In this document: one piece after another, positions 8,661 to 18,687 of the stretch
How the letters are laid out: each line of letters starts with the position of its first letter
Position numbering within the stretch: the first letter of the stretch is position 1
Assembly (NCBI GenBank): GCA_023382935.1
Contig: JAHDXL010000011.1
Span: forward strand, 1 to 64,000
Direction: 5' to 3'
DNA: 64,000 nt
Source: Phycisphaerales bacterium
GTDB lineage: Bacteria; Planctomycetota; Phycisphaerae; Phycisphaerales; UBA1924
Notes under the pieces: model-generated
Databases searched by the model: none
What the model was told of the DNA's origin: nothing
The model's input: the letters and a program-made list of their open reading frames with translations, nothing else
Position numbers and translations under genes: made by a program

Positions 8661-9821
8661 TCAATCGTTCCAGTTCTTCAGCGCCGGCCCCGTATACGCC
8701 GCGATCGGACGGATCAGCCGGTTGTTCGCGTGCTGCTCCATGATGTGCGCCGCCCACCCCGTTACCCGCGCGGCCACGAAGATCGGCGTGTACTGCGGCA
8801 CCGGAATCCCCATCGTGTAATACGTCATACCGCACGGGAAATCGACGTTCGGATGGATCTTCTTCTCCAACAGCATGATCCGCTGCACTTCTTCGCCCAA
8901 CTCGAACAACCTGACATACTGCTCGCCCGTCTGCCGGGCCAACTCGCGCCCCAGCGCGTGCAGGATCGGCGCCCGGTGGTCTCCGTTCTTGTACACCCGG
9001 TGCCCGAAGCCCATCAGTTTCCGCTTGTCGGCAAACGCCTGGTGCATCCACGCCTCGATCTTCGCCCGGTCGTTGGCCGGCCCGATGTCCGCGCGGATCT
9101 CCTTGAGCATCTCCATCGCCGCCTCGTTCGCCCCGCCATGCAGCGGGCCCTTCAACGCGGCAATCGCCCCGGTCACCGCCCCGTGCAGGTCCGACAGCGT
9201 CCCCGCGATCACTCGCCCCGCGAACGTCGATGCGTTGTAGTCGTGCTCGGCGTACAGCATCAGGCTCACGTCCATGATGTGCTCGGCCTGCGCGGTCGGC
9301 TTCTTCCCCGTCATCAGGTACAACAGGTTCCCCGCGTGACTGAGCGCCGGATCTCCCCCAGTCTTTGGCGCCACCAGCGGCACGCCGTCATACAAGTTCT
9401 GCATGTGCCCGATGATCGTCGGAATCTTGGCCATCAGACGCTTGGACTTGCGCAGGTTCGCCTCCGCCGAGTTGTCCTGACAGTCCGGGTCCGTGTGCGC
9501 CAGGATCGAAACCGCCGTCCGCAGCACGTCCATCGGCACCGCCGTCCCCGCACGCAATGGTTCGACACTGCTGTGCAGAAAATCGACCACCGAACCAGGC
9601 AGCGCCCGCTCGCTCACCAGTTCCTGCTTGAAAGACGCAAGTTCGTCCGGCGAGGGCTTGTGCCCCACCAGCAGCAGATAGGCCACTGCCTCGAACGTCG
9701 CGTTCTTCGCCAGGTCGTGAATCTCGTACCCACGATAGATCAACGCCCCCTGCTCGACCGAGCAGATCTGCGTCTCACCGGCGATGACACCCTCAAGTCC
9801 GCGTGAAATGGCCTGCGTCAT
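8661..9821 (-). CDS. gltA: Citrate synthase
   Basis: 386-residue enzyme condensing acetyl-CoA and oxaloacetate in the TCA cycle; the length fits the short dimeric type rather than the long proteobacterial type. Catalytic signatures are present: PLHGGANEAAM (His), GFGHRVYKNGDHRAP (His and the CoA/oxaloacetate-binding region) and VDFPCGMTYYTMGIP (Asp). A 2-methylcitrate synthase role cannot be excluded by eye, but no prp genes are nearby. An AGGAG lies 7 bases before the ATG, and TACCAT about 33 bases upstream could be its -10 box, so this gene has an ordinary leader. Confidence 0.88.
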   Translation of the reverse strand: MTQAISRGLEGVIAGETQICSVEQGALIYRGYEIHDLAKNATFEAVAYLLLVGHKPSPDELASFKQELVSERALPGSVVDFLHSSVEPLRAGTAVPMDVLRTAVSILAHTDPDCQDNSAEANLRKSKRLMAKIPTIIGHMQNLYDGVPLVAPKTGGDPALSHAGNLLYLMTGKKPTAQAEHIMDVSLMLYAEHDYNASTFAGRVIAGTLSDLHGAVTGAIAALKGPLHGGANEAAMEMLKEIRADIGPANDRAKIEAWMHQAFADKRKLMGFGHRVYKNGDHRAPILHALGRELARQTGEQYVRLFELGEEVQRIMLLEKKIHPNVDFPCGMTYYTMGIPVPQYTPIFVAARVTGWAAHIMEQHANNRLIRPIAAYTGPALKNWND

Positions 9822-9889
9822 GAATACTCCTTCTCACCCAGAACACCAATGCCCCATGGTAGGGCCCGGCTCCCAGACCTTCAGCCCGC

Positions 9890-11182
9890 TCAGCCCTCCG
9901 CCGCACCCAGTCGCTCGGCCCTGTAGCCCCCCGACGCCCGATCCCGCAGGTAAATCGCCCCGAACACCACCACCAGCACCACCGGCAGCCCCGCCACGTA
10001 CTTGAGCGTCTCTGCCCCACCCTCCGCCTGCGCCTCGGCCCACACCTTCCCCTGCGCCGTACCCGCCGTCGACTGACGCAACTGCTCGACCGTGTACGTC
10101 GCCGGTATCGCCGACGCCGTGTTGCGGTCGTACATCGCCCCCATCACGGGCAGAATCAGCGACACCGCCAGCATGCCGGCCCCGCCCATCGCAGACAGGC
10201 CCAGCGCCCCCGTCTTCGGCAGACGCTCGGCCACGAAACCCAGCATCGTCGGCCAGAAATAGCACACCCCCAATGCAAACACCGTCGCCGCCCCGAACGC
10301 CGTCACCTGCGAGTCCGCCTGACTCAGAAGAAACAGCCCGACCCCCGCCAGCACCGCCGACGCCAGCAGCACGCCGGAAGGCGACAACTTATGCACGATC
10401 GGCCCGGCTAACCCACGCCCCACCGCCATCAGCCCGTTGATCCAGCACAACACCAGGATCCCTGATACCCCGGCCGTGAACGTCAGTATGTTCGGAATCC
10501 ACTGCCCAGGCCCCAGTTCCGTTGACGCCGTCAGCAGCATCGACAGGATCATCACGATGAACAGCGGACGCAGGCACTCGCGGAACATGCGCCCCATCGA
10601 TACCCCGCTGGCCACACGCTCCGTCACCGGGAACTGCTGCCCGAGAAACATCGCCGCGTAGCCGACCAGCGGAACAGGCATCAACCCCATCTTCCACTGC
10701 CAGTTCATGTCCAACTGCGATAGGGCAAAGCACCCCAGCCCGCCGATCACGATGCCGCCAGGGAACCACACGTGGAAGTGGTTCAGTTTCTTCGTCTTCT
10801 CCTCGGGATAGACCGTGGCGATCAGCGGATTGCACGCCGCCTCGACAAATCCGTTGGCGATCCCGATCGCCAGAGTCCCGCCGAACAGCGTCCAGAACCC
10901 GTTGGCGAAAATTGTCGTCACGATACCGGCCAAGTGCCCTGCGAATGCAAACCAGACCAGCCGCTTCATCCCCAGCACGTCGCACAGCGGCCCGCCGACG
11001 ATCATCGCAAGCGTGAATCCCCAGAACGCCGTGCTCGCAATCGTCCCCAGTTGCTCCTTCGTCAGCGAAAACTGCACCTCCAGCGCCCCCATGATGTCGC
11101 CACGGATGGCAAAACTCATGGCCGTCACGATCAACGCGACACAACTGGCAACAAAGAGACGTCCGCGATTGGTGGTAGACAT
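9890..11182 (-). CDS. Major facilitator superfamily transporter
   Basis: 430 residues with about 12 hydrophobic helices and the MFS loop signature (GGPLCDVLGMKRLV) between helices 2 and 3. The segment IANGFVEAACNPLIATVYPEEKTKKLNHFH resembles sugar permeases of the FHS/fucose-permease type, so a carbohydrate substrate is possible but not shown. The start is placed at MSTTNRG rather than ten codons upstream, because the longer version has no initiation signal and TACGAT sits 6 bases before this ATG. It lies downstream of the EF-hand protein gene in the same direction, with a gap of 216 bases. Confidence 0.75.
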   Translation of the reverse strand: MSTTNRGRLFVASCVALIVTAMSFAIRGDIMGALEVQFSLTKEQLGTIASTAFWGFTLAMIVGGPLCDVLGMKRLVWFAFAGHLAGIVTTIFANGFWTLFGGTLAIGIANGFVEAACNPLIATVYPEEKTKKLNHFHVWFPGGIVIGGLGCFALSQLDMNWQWKMGLMPVPLVGYAAMFLGQQFPVTERVASGVSMGRMFRECLRPLFIVMILSMLLTASTELGPGQWIPNILTFTAGVSGILVLCWINGLMAVGRGLAGPIVHKLSPSGVLLASAVLAGVGLFLLSQADSQVTAFGAATVFALGVCYFWPTMLGFVAERLPKTGALGLSAMGGAGMLAVSLILPVMGAMYDRNTASAIPATYTVEQLRQSTAGTAQGKVWAEAQAEGGAETLKYVAGLPVVLVVVFGAIYLRDRASGGYRAERLGAAEG

Positions 11183-11188
11183 GCGGGT

Positions 11189-11194
11189 ATCGTA
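11189..11194 (-). promoter_or_regulatory. -10-like hexamer (TACGAT) just before the MFS gene
   Basis: TACGAT, six bases, then ATG on the minus strand, with no Shine-Dalgarno sequence in between. The 216-base gap to the upstream gene also holds a 14-base perfect palindrome of C and G at 11357-11370; nothing else was recognised there. Confidence 0.35.
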
Positions 11195-11398
11195 CAGAAA
11201 CCCGAGAGACACTGCGGGCCGCCGACGTTGCCACCGGGGATACCCTCCTCGCTCGCGCCGGTCGAGCCCCTTGTGTCATCGACGCCCCCCGTGACAGCGA
11301 GGGGGTCCGATCAACTCCGCGACACACTTCCCTTGCTCGCGCCGAGGCTCGAATCACGCGCCCGGGCGCGCCAGTTTCGAACACCCGTGCCCACTGCC

Positions 11399-12805
11399 TC
11401 ACTGCTTCGTGTAGTTCGCCATCATCGCCTGCAAGTCCAAAACGTTCACCACCCCATCAAAGTTCGCATCCGCCCGGACGCTGCCGGCCTTGTGCCAGTC
11501 GAGGAATCGCATCAGTTCGGTCGAATCGACGCGCCCGTTCCCGTCCAGGTCGTAACTACGAAGGAACAGGCGCTTCTCGCGTGCCGCCAGCAGATCCTCC
11601 AGGCGCATGTCCCACTCCCGGTCAGACAACCGCCCGTCGCCGTTCAGATCATGCTCCCGCATCGCGTGCTCGAACCCCATGCGCATCACCCGGGCGGTCT
11701 GCCTGGCTGACCATTCGGCGATCTGCTTCTGGTATTCCTGCGCCGCGGCCGCGAACGCCTCCCCCTCAATCCCGTCGATCTGCCCGTCCCCGTTCTCATC
11801 AAAATCCATCTGTTCAGGCGCTTTGGGAACAACCTGCATCATCTGCTCACCCAGCAGGTTCTTGTCCATGTTCTCCACGCGCATCGCATCCAGCAGACTC
11901 TGTGCCAGCGTCTGCACTGCCAAAATCTCCCGCCGCGCTTCCATCGCCTTCAGCGTTGAAGGCCCAAATCTCTCCGTCGGCGTCTGCTTGACCGCCTCCT
12001 GCTCGTTCTGATCGATCAGCGATGCATCGCTGACCACCTCGATCGGCCCATCCTCGTGAATCTCCACGCTCGCCAGCGTCGCCTCCATCCCGGCCAAGGT
12101 CTCGGCCTCCGTCAGCGCCCCATCGAGGTCAACGTCCCAACTCTCGATCTTCGCTCGCTCCGCCACCCCACCGATCGCGTTCTGCATGCTGGCCAGATCG
12201 TGCAGCACTGACACCTCTCCGGCCGGCCCTTGCCCATCGCGGTTCGCATCCAGCCTCGACCTGATGTATGGATGATCCAGCATTGCGAGCATGTTCAGAT
12301 TCTCTGCAGCAAAAGTCTCTACTTCCGCGTCGGTCACCACGCCATCGGCATTGGCATCGAGGGCGCGCACCATCTCCACCTCGAGCATCGCCGCGTTCAT
12401 CGCCCACAGGATCGAGCCCTCCTGCCCGTCAAGGGCCGTCTGGGTCAGCGCAAGCATCCTCGCCTCCAGATCGTTGTAGGGTCGCTCGGGAGGCCTGTTC
12501 GCACGCACCCACTCCCACGCCGCCGCCAGGCGCTCTTCGTCCGTCCGCCCGACCGTCGCCGGCGCGAGCGCCAACTCGGCCTCCAACCTCAGCAACGCCT
12601 CGTCGTCGATGCGCATCATTGCCGGCGCGCCGCTCGGGCCGCCACCGCCTTCCGATTCGGCCAGAAGATCCACATCGTGCGGCTCCACACCCTCGCGGCT
12701 CGAAAGGCGCGAGCCACCCGCACTCGGCTGCGACGTCAGAAACCATCCCAACGCCCCGGCCAGAACCACGCCCATGATGAGGAGGAAGCCGATGACCCAG
12801 CGCAT
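11399..12805 (-). CDS. Membrane-anchored EF-hand repeat protein
   Basis: 468 residues. One N-terminal transmembrane helix (VIGFLLIMGVVLAGALGWFL) anchors a long, acidic, helical extracytoplasmic region with seven EF-hand-like calcium loops: LDANADGVVTDAE, LDANRDGQG, VDLDGALTEAE, FDENGDGQIDGIE, HDLNGDGRLSDRE, YDLDGNGRVDSTE and ADANFDGVVNVLD. The last one, followed by LQAMMANYTKQ, resembles half a dockerin module but lacks the terminal Cys-Pro found in four other proteins here. The ATG was chosen because AGAGGA lies 7 bases upstream. Calcium binding is likely; the role is unknown. Confidence 0.75.
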   Translation of the reverse strand: MRWVIGFLLIMGVVLAGALGWFLTSQPSAGGSRLSSREGVEPHDVDLLAESEGGGGPSGAPAMMRIDDEALLRLEAELALAPATVGRTDEERLAAAWEWVRANRPPERPYNDLEARMLALTQTALDGQEGSILWAMNAAMLEVEMVRALDANADGVVTDAEVETFAAENLNMLAMLDHPYIRSRLDANRDGQGPAGEVSVLHDLASMQNAIGGVAERAKIESWDVDLDGALTEAETLAGMEATLASVEIHEDGPIEVVSDASLIDQNEQEAVKQTPTERFGPSTLKAMEARREILAVQTLAQSLLDAMRVENMDKNLLGEQMMQVVPKAPEQMDFDENGDGQIDGIEGEAFAAAAQEYQKQIAEWSARQTARVMRMGFEHAMREHDLNGDGRLSDREWDMRLEDLLAAREKRLFLRSYDLDGNGRVDSTELMRFLDWHKAGSVRADANFDGVVNVLDLQAMMANYTKQ

Positions 12806-12922
12806 CCCCAATCCTCTCGCCTACCGCCCGTTCCTGCCCCTCGGCCCTGCCGGGCAACACCCACCCACCCCCGCTTCTGTTCAGGTTACTCGCAAAACCC
12901 CCCGAAGCACGACTCTTCCTTT

Positions 12923-13822
12923 TCACGGCGCGCTCAACACGGGGACAACTCCTGCATCGACCGACACTTCCATCTCCAGTCCGCGCGCGTCGATCACGCA
13001 CGAAGCCGTCTCACCATCGACCTGATAACACGCCCCCCCAGCCTCGACGCGAATCCGCACCTGGCGACCCCGGCACTCGATCGCCCCCGCCCCCGTCAGG
13101 TCGGACTTCCGCGCGCACCGCATCAACCAGTGCGCACAGCCCAGAGATGATCGAGCCGGCATGAACAGCACATCGACCAGACCGTCGTCCATCTGCGCAC
13201 GCCGCAGGGGATTGAGCCCCAGTGCATACTGGGCTGAGTTGGCCACAATCACCCACCCGCGCCTCTCCTCCACCAGCACTTGCCCATCCACCTGCACCCC
13301 CAGCATCGGGAGCATCGGGGCAAGCACCTCCCCCAATACGGGAAGCGTGTAGGACGCATGCCCCAGCGCCCGCCGGCGCGAACGGCTCAGGCGGCGAATG
13401 ACCCCCGCATCCGGCCCCACCGAGCACATCAATAAGAATGGTTCCCCGATCCCGCCCACGCGCACGCGCCCGAGGTCGACCCGGCTCACACGCCGCGCTT
13501 CCACAGCGCAGCGCAGCGCGCGCACGTCGCTGGTCATCCCAAACTGGCGGCTGAACAGGTTCTCGTTGCCCGTGGGCAGGTGGTAGATGGGGCAGTCGGC
13601 CTTGGCGCTCGCTTCGGCACACCGCAGCACCGTCCCGTCACCCCCCACCACAACCAGCGCCGAGGCCTTCTCCAGCCGAACCGGGTCGAGCAGTTCGTCG
13701 CCCCCGACTTCGAGATGCTTGACCCTGTGCCCCGCCGAGGAAAGCGCATGGATGGCCTGAAGAGCCAGACGCCTCGCCCGTCCGGCACCTGACTTTGGAT
13801 TGGATAGAACCACCACGTTCAC
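12923..13822 (-). CDS. Diacylglycerol kinase family lipid kinase
   Basis: 299 residues of the DagK/YegS-like lipid kinase family, which phosphorylates a lipid alcohol with ATP at the inner membrane. Motifs are NPKSGAGRARR at the start, VVVGGDGTVLRC, PTGNENLFSRQF, and a beta-rich C-terminal domain. The start is set at a GTG giving M-N-V-V-V-L-S-N-P-K, the usual family N terminus; TACGCT lies 9 bases before it. A TTG eight codons upstream is the alternative. It is divergent from map, about 56 bases apart. The lipid substrate is unknown. Confidence 0.82.
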   Translation of the reverse strand: MNVVVLSNPKSGAGRARRLALQAIHALSSAGHRVKHLEVGGDELLDPVRLEKASALVVVGGDGTVLRCAEASAKADCPIYHLPTGNENLFSRQFGMTSDVRALRCAVEARRVSRVDLGRVRVGGIGEPFLLMCSVGPDAGVIRRLSRSRRRALGHASYTLPVLGEVLAPMLPMLGVQVDGQVLVEERRGWVIVANSAQYALGLNPLRRAQMDDGLVDVLFMPARSSLGCAHWLMRCARKSDLTGAGAIECRGRQVRIRVEAGGACYQVDGETASCVIDARGLEMEVSVDAGVVPVLSAP

Positions 13823-13831
13823 GCGGGAGCA

Positions 13832-13837
13832 AGCGTA
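13832..13837 (-). promoter_or_regulatory. -10-like hexamer (TACGCT) before the lipid kinase
   Basis: Lies 9 bases upstream of the GTG start with no ribosome-binding site. Together with the map hexamer on the other strand it would make a compact divergent promoter pair. Confidence 0.3.
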
Positions 13838-13865
13838 GACCCCCAACTTGGGCGACCTCGCGCCC

Positions 13866-13871
13866 TACCAT
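13866..13871 (+). promoter_or_regulatory. -10-like hexamer (TACCAT) before map
   Basis: TACCAT overlaps a first possible ATG (13870) and lies 7 bases before the second (13879), which favours the second as the true start and implies a leaderless message. Confidence 0.35.
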
Positions 13872-13878
13872 GCCGCCG

Positions 13879-14700
13879 ATGCATGCCCGGGTCACCAGCA
13901 CGAAGGATGTGAAGGGCGCCACGGACGCGGCCGAGATGGTCGTCCGCGTGCATGAACGCCTGGCGCAGTTCCTGGCGCACGGACACACGCTGGCGCACAT
14001 CGACAACTTCGTGGCCCGGACGCTGGACGATCTTGGGTGCAAATCGTGCTTTCGCGGATATCGCGTCCCGCGAATGCCACCCTTCCCTTCGCATGCGTGC
14101 CTGTCGGTCAATGAGTGCGTGGTTCACGGCACGGCCGGGTATCTCACGCGACCCATGGAAGCGGGTGACCTGCTCAAGGTGGATATCGGAGTCTCGTATC
14201 ACGGCTGGATTGGTGATGCGGCCTGGACCTACTCGTTCGGAAAGCCGACCGACCAGGCGCGCCGCCTGATGGACGCGGGCAAGAACAGCCTGAAACTGGG
14301 ATGCGCCGAGTTGAGGCCTGGAAACACGTTCATGGCATGGGCGCGGCAGGTGCAGCGCCACGTTGAAAAGGAATGCGGGTTTCACCTGATCCGCGGGCTG
14401 GGCGGACACGGGTATGGACGGCGTCTGCACGAGCCGCCGTTCATTTCCAACGTGGTTCCGGCGTTCTCGGGCGAGTGGCCGGATGGTTCACGGCACTGCG
14501 AGCCGGGAACGTTGATCGCGGTGGAGCCGATGATCGCGGTGGGAACCGGGCAGACGGCGCAGGCTCGAAACGAGTGGCCGATCTTCACCGCCGACGGCTC
14601 GCTCTCGGTGCACTATGAGCACGACGTGCTGATCACACCTGAGGGACCGCGCGTGCTGACGGCCGGGCTGGAGCAGATCAACGATGTCATCGAGCGCTGA
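13879..14700 (+). CDS. map: Methionine aminopeptidase, type I
   Basis: 273-residue metalloprotease removing N-terminal Met from new proteins. The five metal ligands are in the expected places: Asp in KVDIGVSYHG, Asp in WIGDAAWTYS, His in GLGGHGYGRRLHEPP, Glu in AVEPMIAVG and Glu in VHYEHDVLIT. SVNECVVHG is the usual substrate-pocket segment. An ATG three codons upstream overlaps a -10-like TACCAT, so the inner ATG is preferred. The last 17 bases overlap the start of trpA, so the two are co-translated, an unusual pairing. Confidence 0.9.
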   Translation: MHARVTSTKDVKGATDAAEMVVRVHERLAQFLAHGHTLAHIDNFVARTLDDLGCKSCFRGYRVPRMPPFPSHACLSVNECVVHGTAGYLTRPMEAGDLLKVDIGVSYHGWIGDAAWTYSFGKPTDQARRLMDAGKNSLKLGCAELRPGNTFMAWARQVQRHVEKECGFHLIRGLGGHGYGRRLHEPPFISNVVPAFSGEWPDGSRHCEPGTLIAVEPMIAVGTGQTAQARNEWPIFTADGSLSVHYEHDVLITPEGPRVLTAGLEQINDVIER

Positions 14701-15502
14701 GACTTCGACCAATCGCATCGAGCGGATATTCGCGGACCTTCGGGCGCAAAACCGGCGGGCGCTGATGCCTTTCCTGTGCGCGCAGCATCCCACGCCCGAC
14801 GCGACAGGCCCGCTGATCGAGGCGTGCGCGCGGGGCGGGGCGAGCATCATTGAGGTCGGGTTTCCGTTCTCCGATCCCATCGCCGATGGGCCGGTGATCG
14901 CGGCGGCAATGCACGAGGCGCTCGTTCAGGGCTCGCGGCCGGGGACCATCCTCGAACAGGTGCGCGCCGTGCGCGATCGCGTGGACGTCGGGCTGGTGGC
15001 GATGGTCAGCGTGTCGATCGTGCATCGCATCGGCGTCGAGCGGTTCATCGGGCGTGCGAAGGAAGTGGGGTTCGACGGGTTCATCTTCCCGGATGCGCCG
15101 CTGGAATCGTCGGAAGAGTTGACCGCCCGGGCTCGGGAGGCGGGACTGATCGCCAGTCTGCTGATCGCACCGACCACGCCGCCGGAAAGGGCTGCGAAGA
15201 TCGCCGGGGCGTGCAGCGGGTTTGTCTACCTGCTGGCACGTGCGGGAATCACGGGTGAGCGTGATGAAGCGCCGCGGATTGATCGTCGCGTGCGGCAGTT
15301 GCGGGAAGTGACGGACCTGCCGATCGCGTGCGGATTCGGCATTTCGACGCCCGAGCAGGTGCGGGCGGTGGTACAGGAGGCCGACGCGGCCATCGTCGGC
15401 AGCGCGCTGGTGCGACGGATCGACAAGGCGCGGCGGGAAGGGCGTAGCCCGACCGCTGAGGCCGAGGCCTTTGGGCGCGAACTGGCGGGCGGGCTCCGGT
15501 GA
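14684..15502 (+). CDS. trpA: Tryptophan synthase alpha chain
   Basis: 272-residue TIM-barrel subunit that cleaves indole-3-glycerol phosphate to indole and glyceraldehyde-3-phosphate. Catalytic Glu57 lies in IIEVGFPFSDP and Asp68 in PIADGP; phosphate-binding CGFGIST and IVGSALV are at the C-terminal side. The segment GLVAMVSVSIVHRIG replaces the usual Tyr/Asn-rich loop 'MTYYNP..', a mild divergence. No other trp gene is in the window; trpB must lie elsewhere. It overlaps map by 17 bases and shares its transcript. Confidence 0.88.
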   Translation: MSSSAETSTNRIERIFADLRAQNRRALMPFLCAQHPTPDATGPLIEACARGGASIIEVGFPFSDPIADGPVIAAAMHEALVQGSRPGTILEQVRAVRDRVDVGLVAMVSVSIVHRIGVERFIGRAKEVGFDGFIFPDAPLESSEELTARAREAGLIASLLIAPTTPPERAAKIAGACSGFVYLLARAGITGERDEAPRIDRRVRQLREVTDLPIACGFGISTPEQVRAVVQEADAAIVGSALVRRIDKARREGRSPTAEAEAFGRELAGGLR

Positions 15503-15550
15503 GCGCTGTAGTTGGAGGAGGACACTGACAGGACGCCCCGGCCAGCATGA

Positions 15551-17521
15551 CTATGCGCCCTGCGCCGAGGTCGGCGTGCGGGCCGACCTCGAGCCGAGCA
15601 CGCGGACACCTTCGATGACGATCCAGAGTTCGAGCACGAGCATGAGGGCTGACACGACGACCAGGTGCCATTTCACCGGCTCTCCGGACGAGAGCGGGAG
15701 GAGAAACTGCTGCATCAACCCGACGATGGCCCAGCCGGTCATGCCGAGCATGAAAGCCATGGGTATGGCCGTCGCCCACGCGGGGATGCGCCGGCGAACG
15801 AGCCAGACGGTGATGACCAGTAGCGCCAGTCCGCCGAGCAGTTGGTTGGTCGCGCCGAACACCGGCCAGAGGATCAGTCCACCCATGCCGGCCCTGGTCA
15901 GCCCGACACTCGGGGCGTCCGAAAGGGCCAGGGCGCCCGCGGTCAACACCGCGATGGACGTTGCGACGTATCGGTTCCCCACCACGCCGGCGAGGCGCGA
16001 TTGCGGCGCCCGCTCCGGGCGGCGCAGGTCAGCATTGCACTCGGGACACCGCGTCCCCGACGCCAGCCCGCGCACGCTGCAACCGCACGAGCCGCACACG
16101 CTCGCGCTGCAGAGGTTGTCAGGACGCGCGCCGGCCAGTTCGGCGATGACGTAACGCTGCAGGCGCGTGGCCGAGTCCAGCGTGGTCGCGGCAAAGGAAG
16201 CGACAAAGACGCCCATGATCGCAACGGCCAGCGCATGACTGACGCCGATCGACTCGATCATGTTGGCCGATCCGATGACAAAGGGAGCGAGCATGGAGCC
16301 GAGCCCGGCCTCTCCGCCCCAGGTGGCATAGTGGTGCTGCCAGGCAACGACGCCGGTGAGCGTCCCGCCGACACTCGCATACTCGTGCCCGAGGGCGGGC
16401 GAAGCGGGGATAGGCGTCAGGAGTGTCGGATCGAACGTCCCCATACCGATCCCCGCACAGCACGCCAGAATCACGAGCACCGCCAGGAACCCCTCCGTCA
16501 GCATCGCACCATACCCCACCATCGGCGCGTCGGCTTCCGTCTTCAACTGCCGACTCGAGCACCCCGACGCCACCAGGCAGTGAAACCCGCTGATCGCCCC
16601 GCAGGCAATGGTCACAAACAGGAACGGCACGAACGGCGGGACGAAGCCGCCCGGCCTGGCAGGCTCGGGCCTCAATCGCACAGCCTCGGCCACCATCGGC
16701 GGGTGTGCGACGACCAGGCCGATGACCAGCAGACCCATCGCGATGAGCAACTGGTGGCTGTTGATGTAGTCACGCGGCTGGAGCAGCGTCTGCACCGGCA
16801 GAACGCTGGCAAGAAAGACGTACGCAAGCAGCACGAGCGTCCAGAAGCCCACCGGTGAGATGACGTTGGTGATCACGGGCGAGAGCGTGATCTGGGCCCA
16901 CTCGTAGTTGGCCGACAGGACGATGGAGCCGTACATGAGCACCACCGCCACGACCGTGCCGATGAGCAGGCTGCCACCTCGTCTCATCCACATCCCCAGC
17001 GCTACGGCGATGGGTACTTGGAGGATGTTGGGCAGGATGCTCGAAGGGTAGAGTTTGAAAATGGTCGCGATGACCAGCCCGAAGACGGCCAGCACGATCC
17101 ACAGCCCGACGAGCACGACGAGCAGGAACAGCACGCGGGTCGTGGGCGTCACCACGTCGCTGGCCAGGTCGGCGATCGTGCGCCCCTTGTGACGCATCGA
17201 GATGATGAGCGAGCCGAAGTCGTGCACCGCGCCCATGAAGATCGAGCCGACCAGCACCCAGATGAGCGCGGGCACCCAGCCCCACACCACCGCGACAGCC
17301 GGGCCGACGATCGGGCCGGTGCCCGCGATGGATGTAAAATGGTGCCCGAAGACGAGTTCGCGCCGGCTGGGAACGTAATCGACGCCGTCGTTGAACTCTT
17401 CGGATGGGGCGAGGCGTTCGGGTTCGATGCGGAAGATGCGCCGGGCAAGGTAGCGCCCGTAGGTGTGGTAGGCGACGAAATAGAGGACGAGCGAGCCGAG
17501 GGCGATGACGACGGTGAGCAT
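15551..17521 (-). CDS. cstA: CstA family carbon-starvation / pyruvate transporter with internal zinc ribbon
   Basis: 656-residue polytopic membrane protein of the CstA family (peptide or pyruvate uptake). The N-terminal block FVAYHTYGRYLARRIF, then FGHHFTSIAGTGPIVGPA and HDFGSLIISMRHKG, are diagnostic; later QLKTEADAPMVGYGAMLTEG and ATTLDSATRLQRYVIAEL also fit. Unusually, a zinc-ribbon segment with CGSC and CPEC pairs (bases about 16034-16105) is inserted in the loop after the AELAGARPDN segment, before the last helices. It is divergent from psuG. The ribbon could be regulatory; this is inference. Confidence 0.85.
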   Translation of the reverse strand: MLTVVIALGSLVLYFVAYHTYGRYLARRIFRIEPERLAPSEEFNDGVDYVPSRRELVFGHHFTSIAGTGPIVGPAVAVVWGWVPALIWVLVGSIFMGAVHDFGSLIISMRHKGRTIADLASDVVTPTTRVLFLLVVLVGLWIVLAVFGLVIATIFKLYPSSILPNILQVPIAVALGMWMRRGGSLLIGTVVAVVLMYGSIVLSANYEWAQITLSPVITNVISPVGFWTLVLLAYVFLASVLPVQTLLQPRDYINSHQLLIAMGLLVIGLVVAHPPMVAEAVRLRPEPARPGGFVPPFVPFLFVTIACGAISGFHCLVASGCSSRQLKTEADAPMVGYGAMLTEGFLAVLVILACCAGIGMGTFDPTLLTPIPASPALGHEYASVGGTLTGVVAWQHHYATWGGEAGLGSMLAPFVIGSANMIESIGVSHALAVAIMGVFVASFAATTLDSATRLQRYVIAELAGARPDNLCSASVCGSCGCSVRGLASGTRCPECNADLRRPERAPQSRLAGVVGNRYVATSIAVLTAGALALSDAPSVGLTRAGMGGLILWPVFGATNQLLGGLALLVITVWLVRRRIPAWATAIPMAFMLGMTGWAIVGLMQQFLLPLSSGEPVKWHLVVVSALMLVLELWIVIEGVRVLGSRSARTPTSAQGA

Positions 17522-17584
17522 GGTGTGTGGCCGGTGGTGTCCGGCGGGCAGCGTACCGCAAACGCGCGAGAACGGAAAGTGGTG

Positions 17585-18469
<885 letters not shown>

Positions 18470-18687
18470 GCCAGAGTGACAACCGAGAAGATGACTTCAA
18501 ACATGGAGCGGCACGAAGTCGCACAACGCCTCGACGAGCAACATCAAGTCAATCACCAAACCCATTGTGTTGCCAGCGGTCAAATGCAGCGCCCATCTGC
18601 TTCAGAACTTCGTGAAACTCCCTGTCACTCCGTGGCGAGAGGGGAATCCGCCCCCGATCCCGATGCGCCCTCCGCCCGGCCCTCGTC
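18470..18687. other. Intergenic gap between psuG and the subtilase gene
   Basis: The 218 bases between two convergent stops hold no hairpin with a T run. On the minus strand a short open segment encodes DREFHEVLKQMGAAFDRWQ, which has a protein-like composition and could be a gene remnant, but there is nothing to identify it. Confidence 0.3.
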
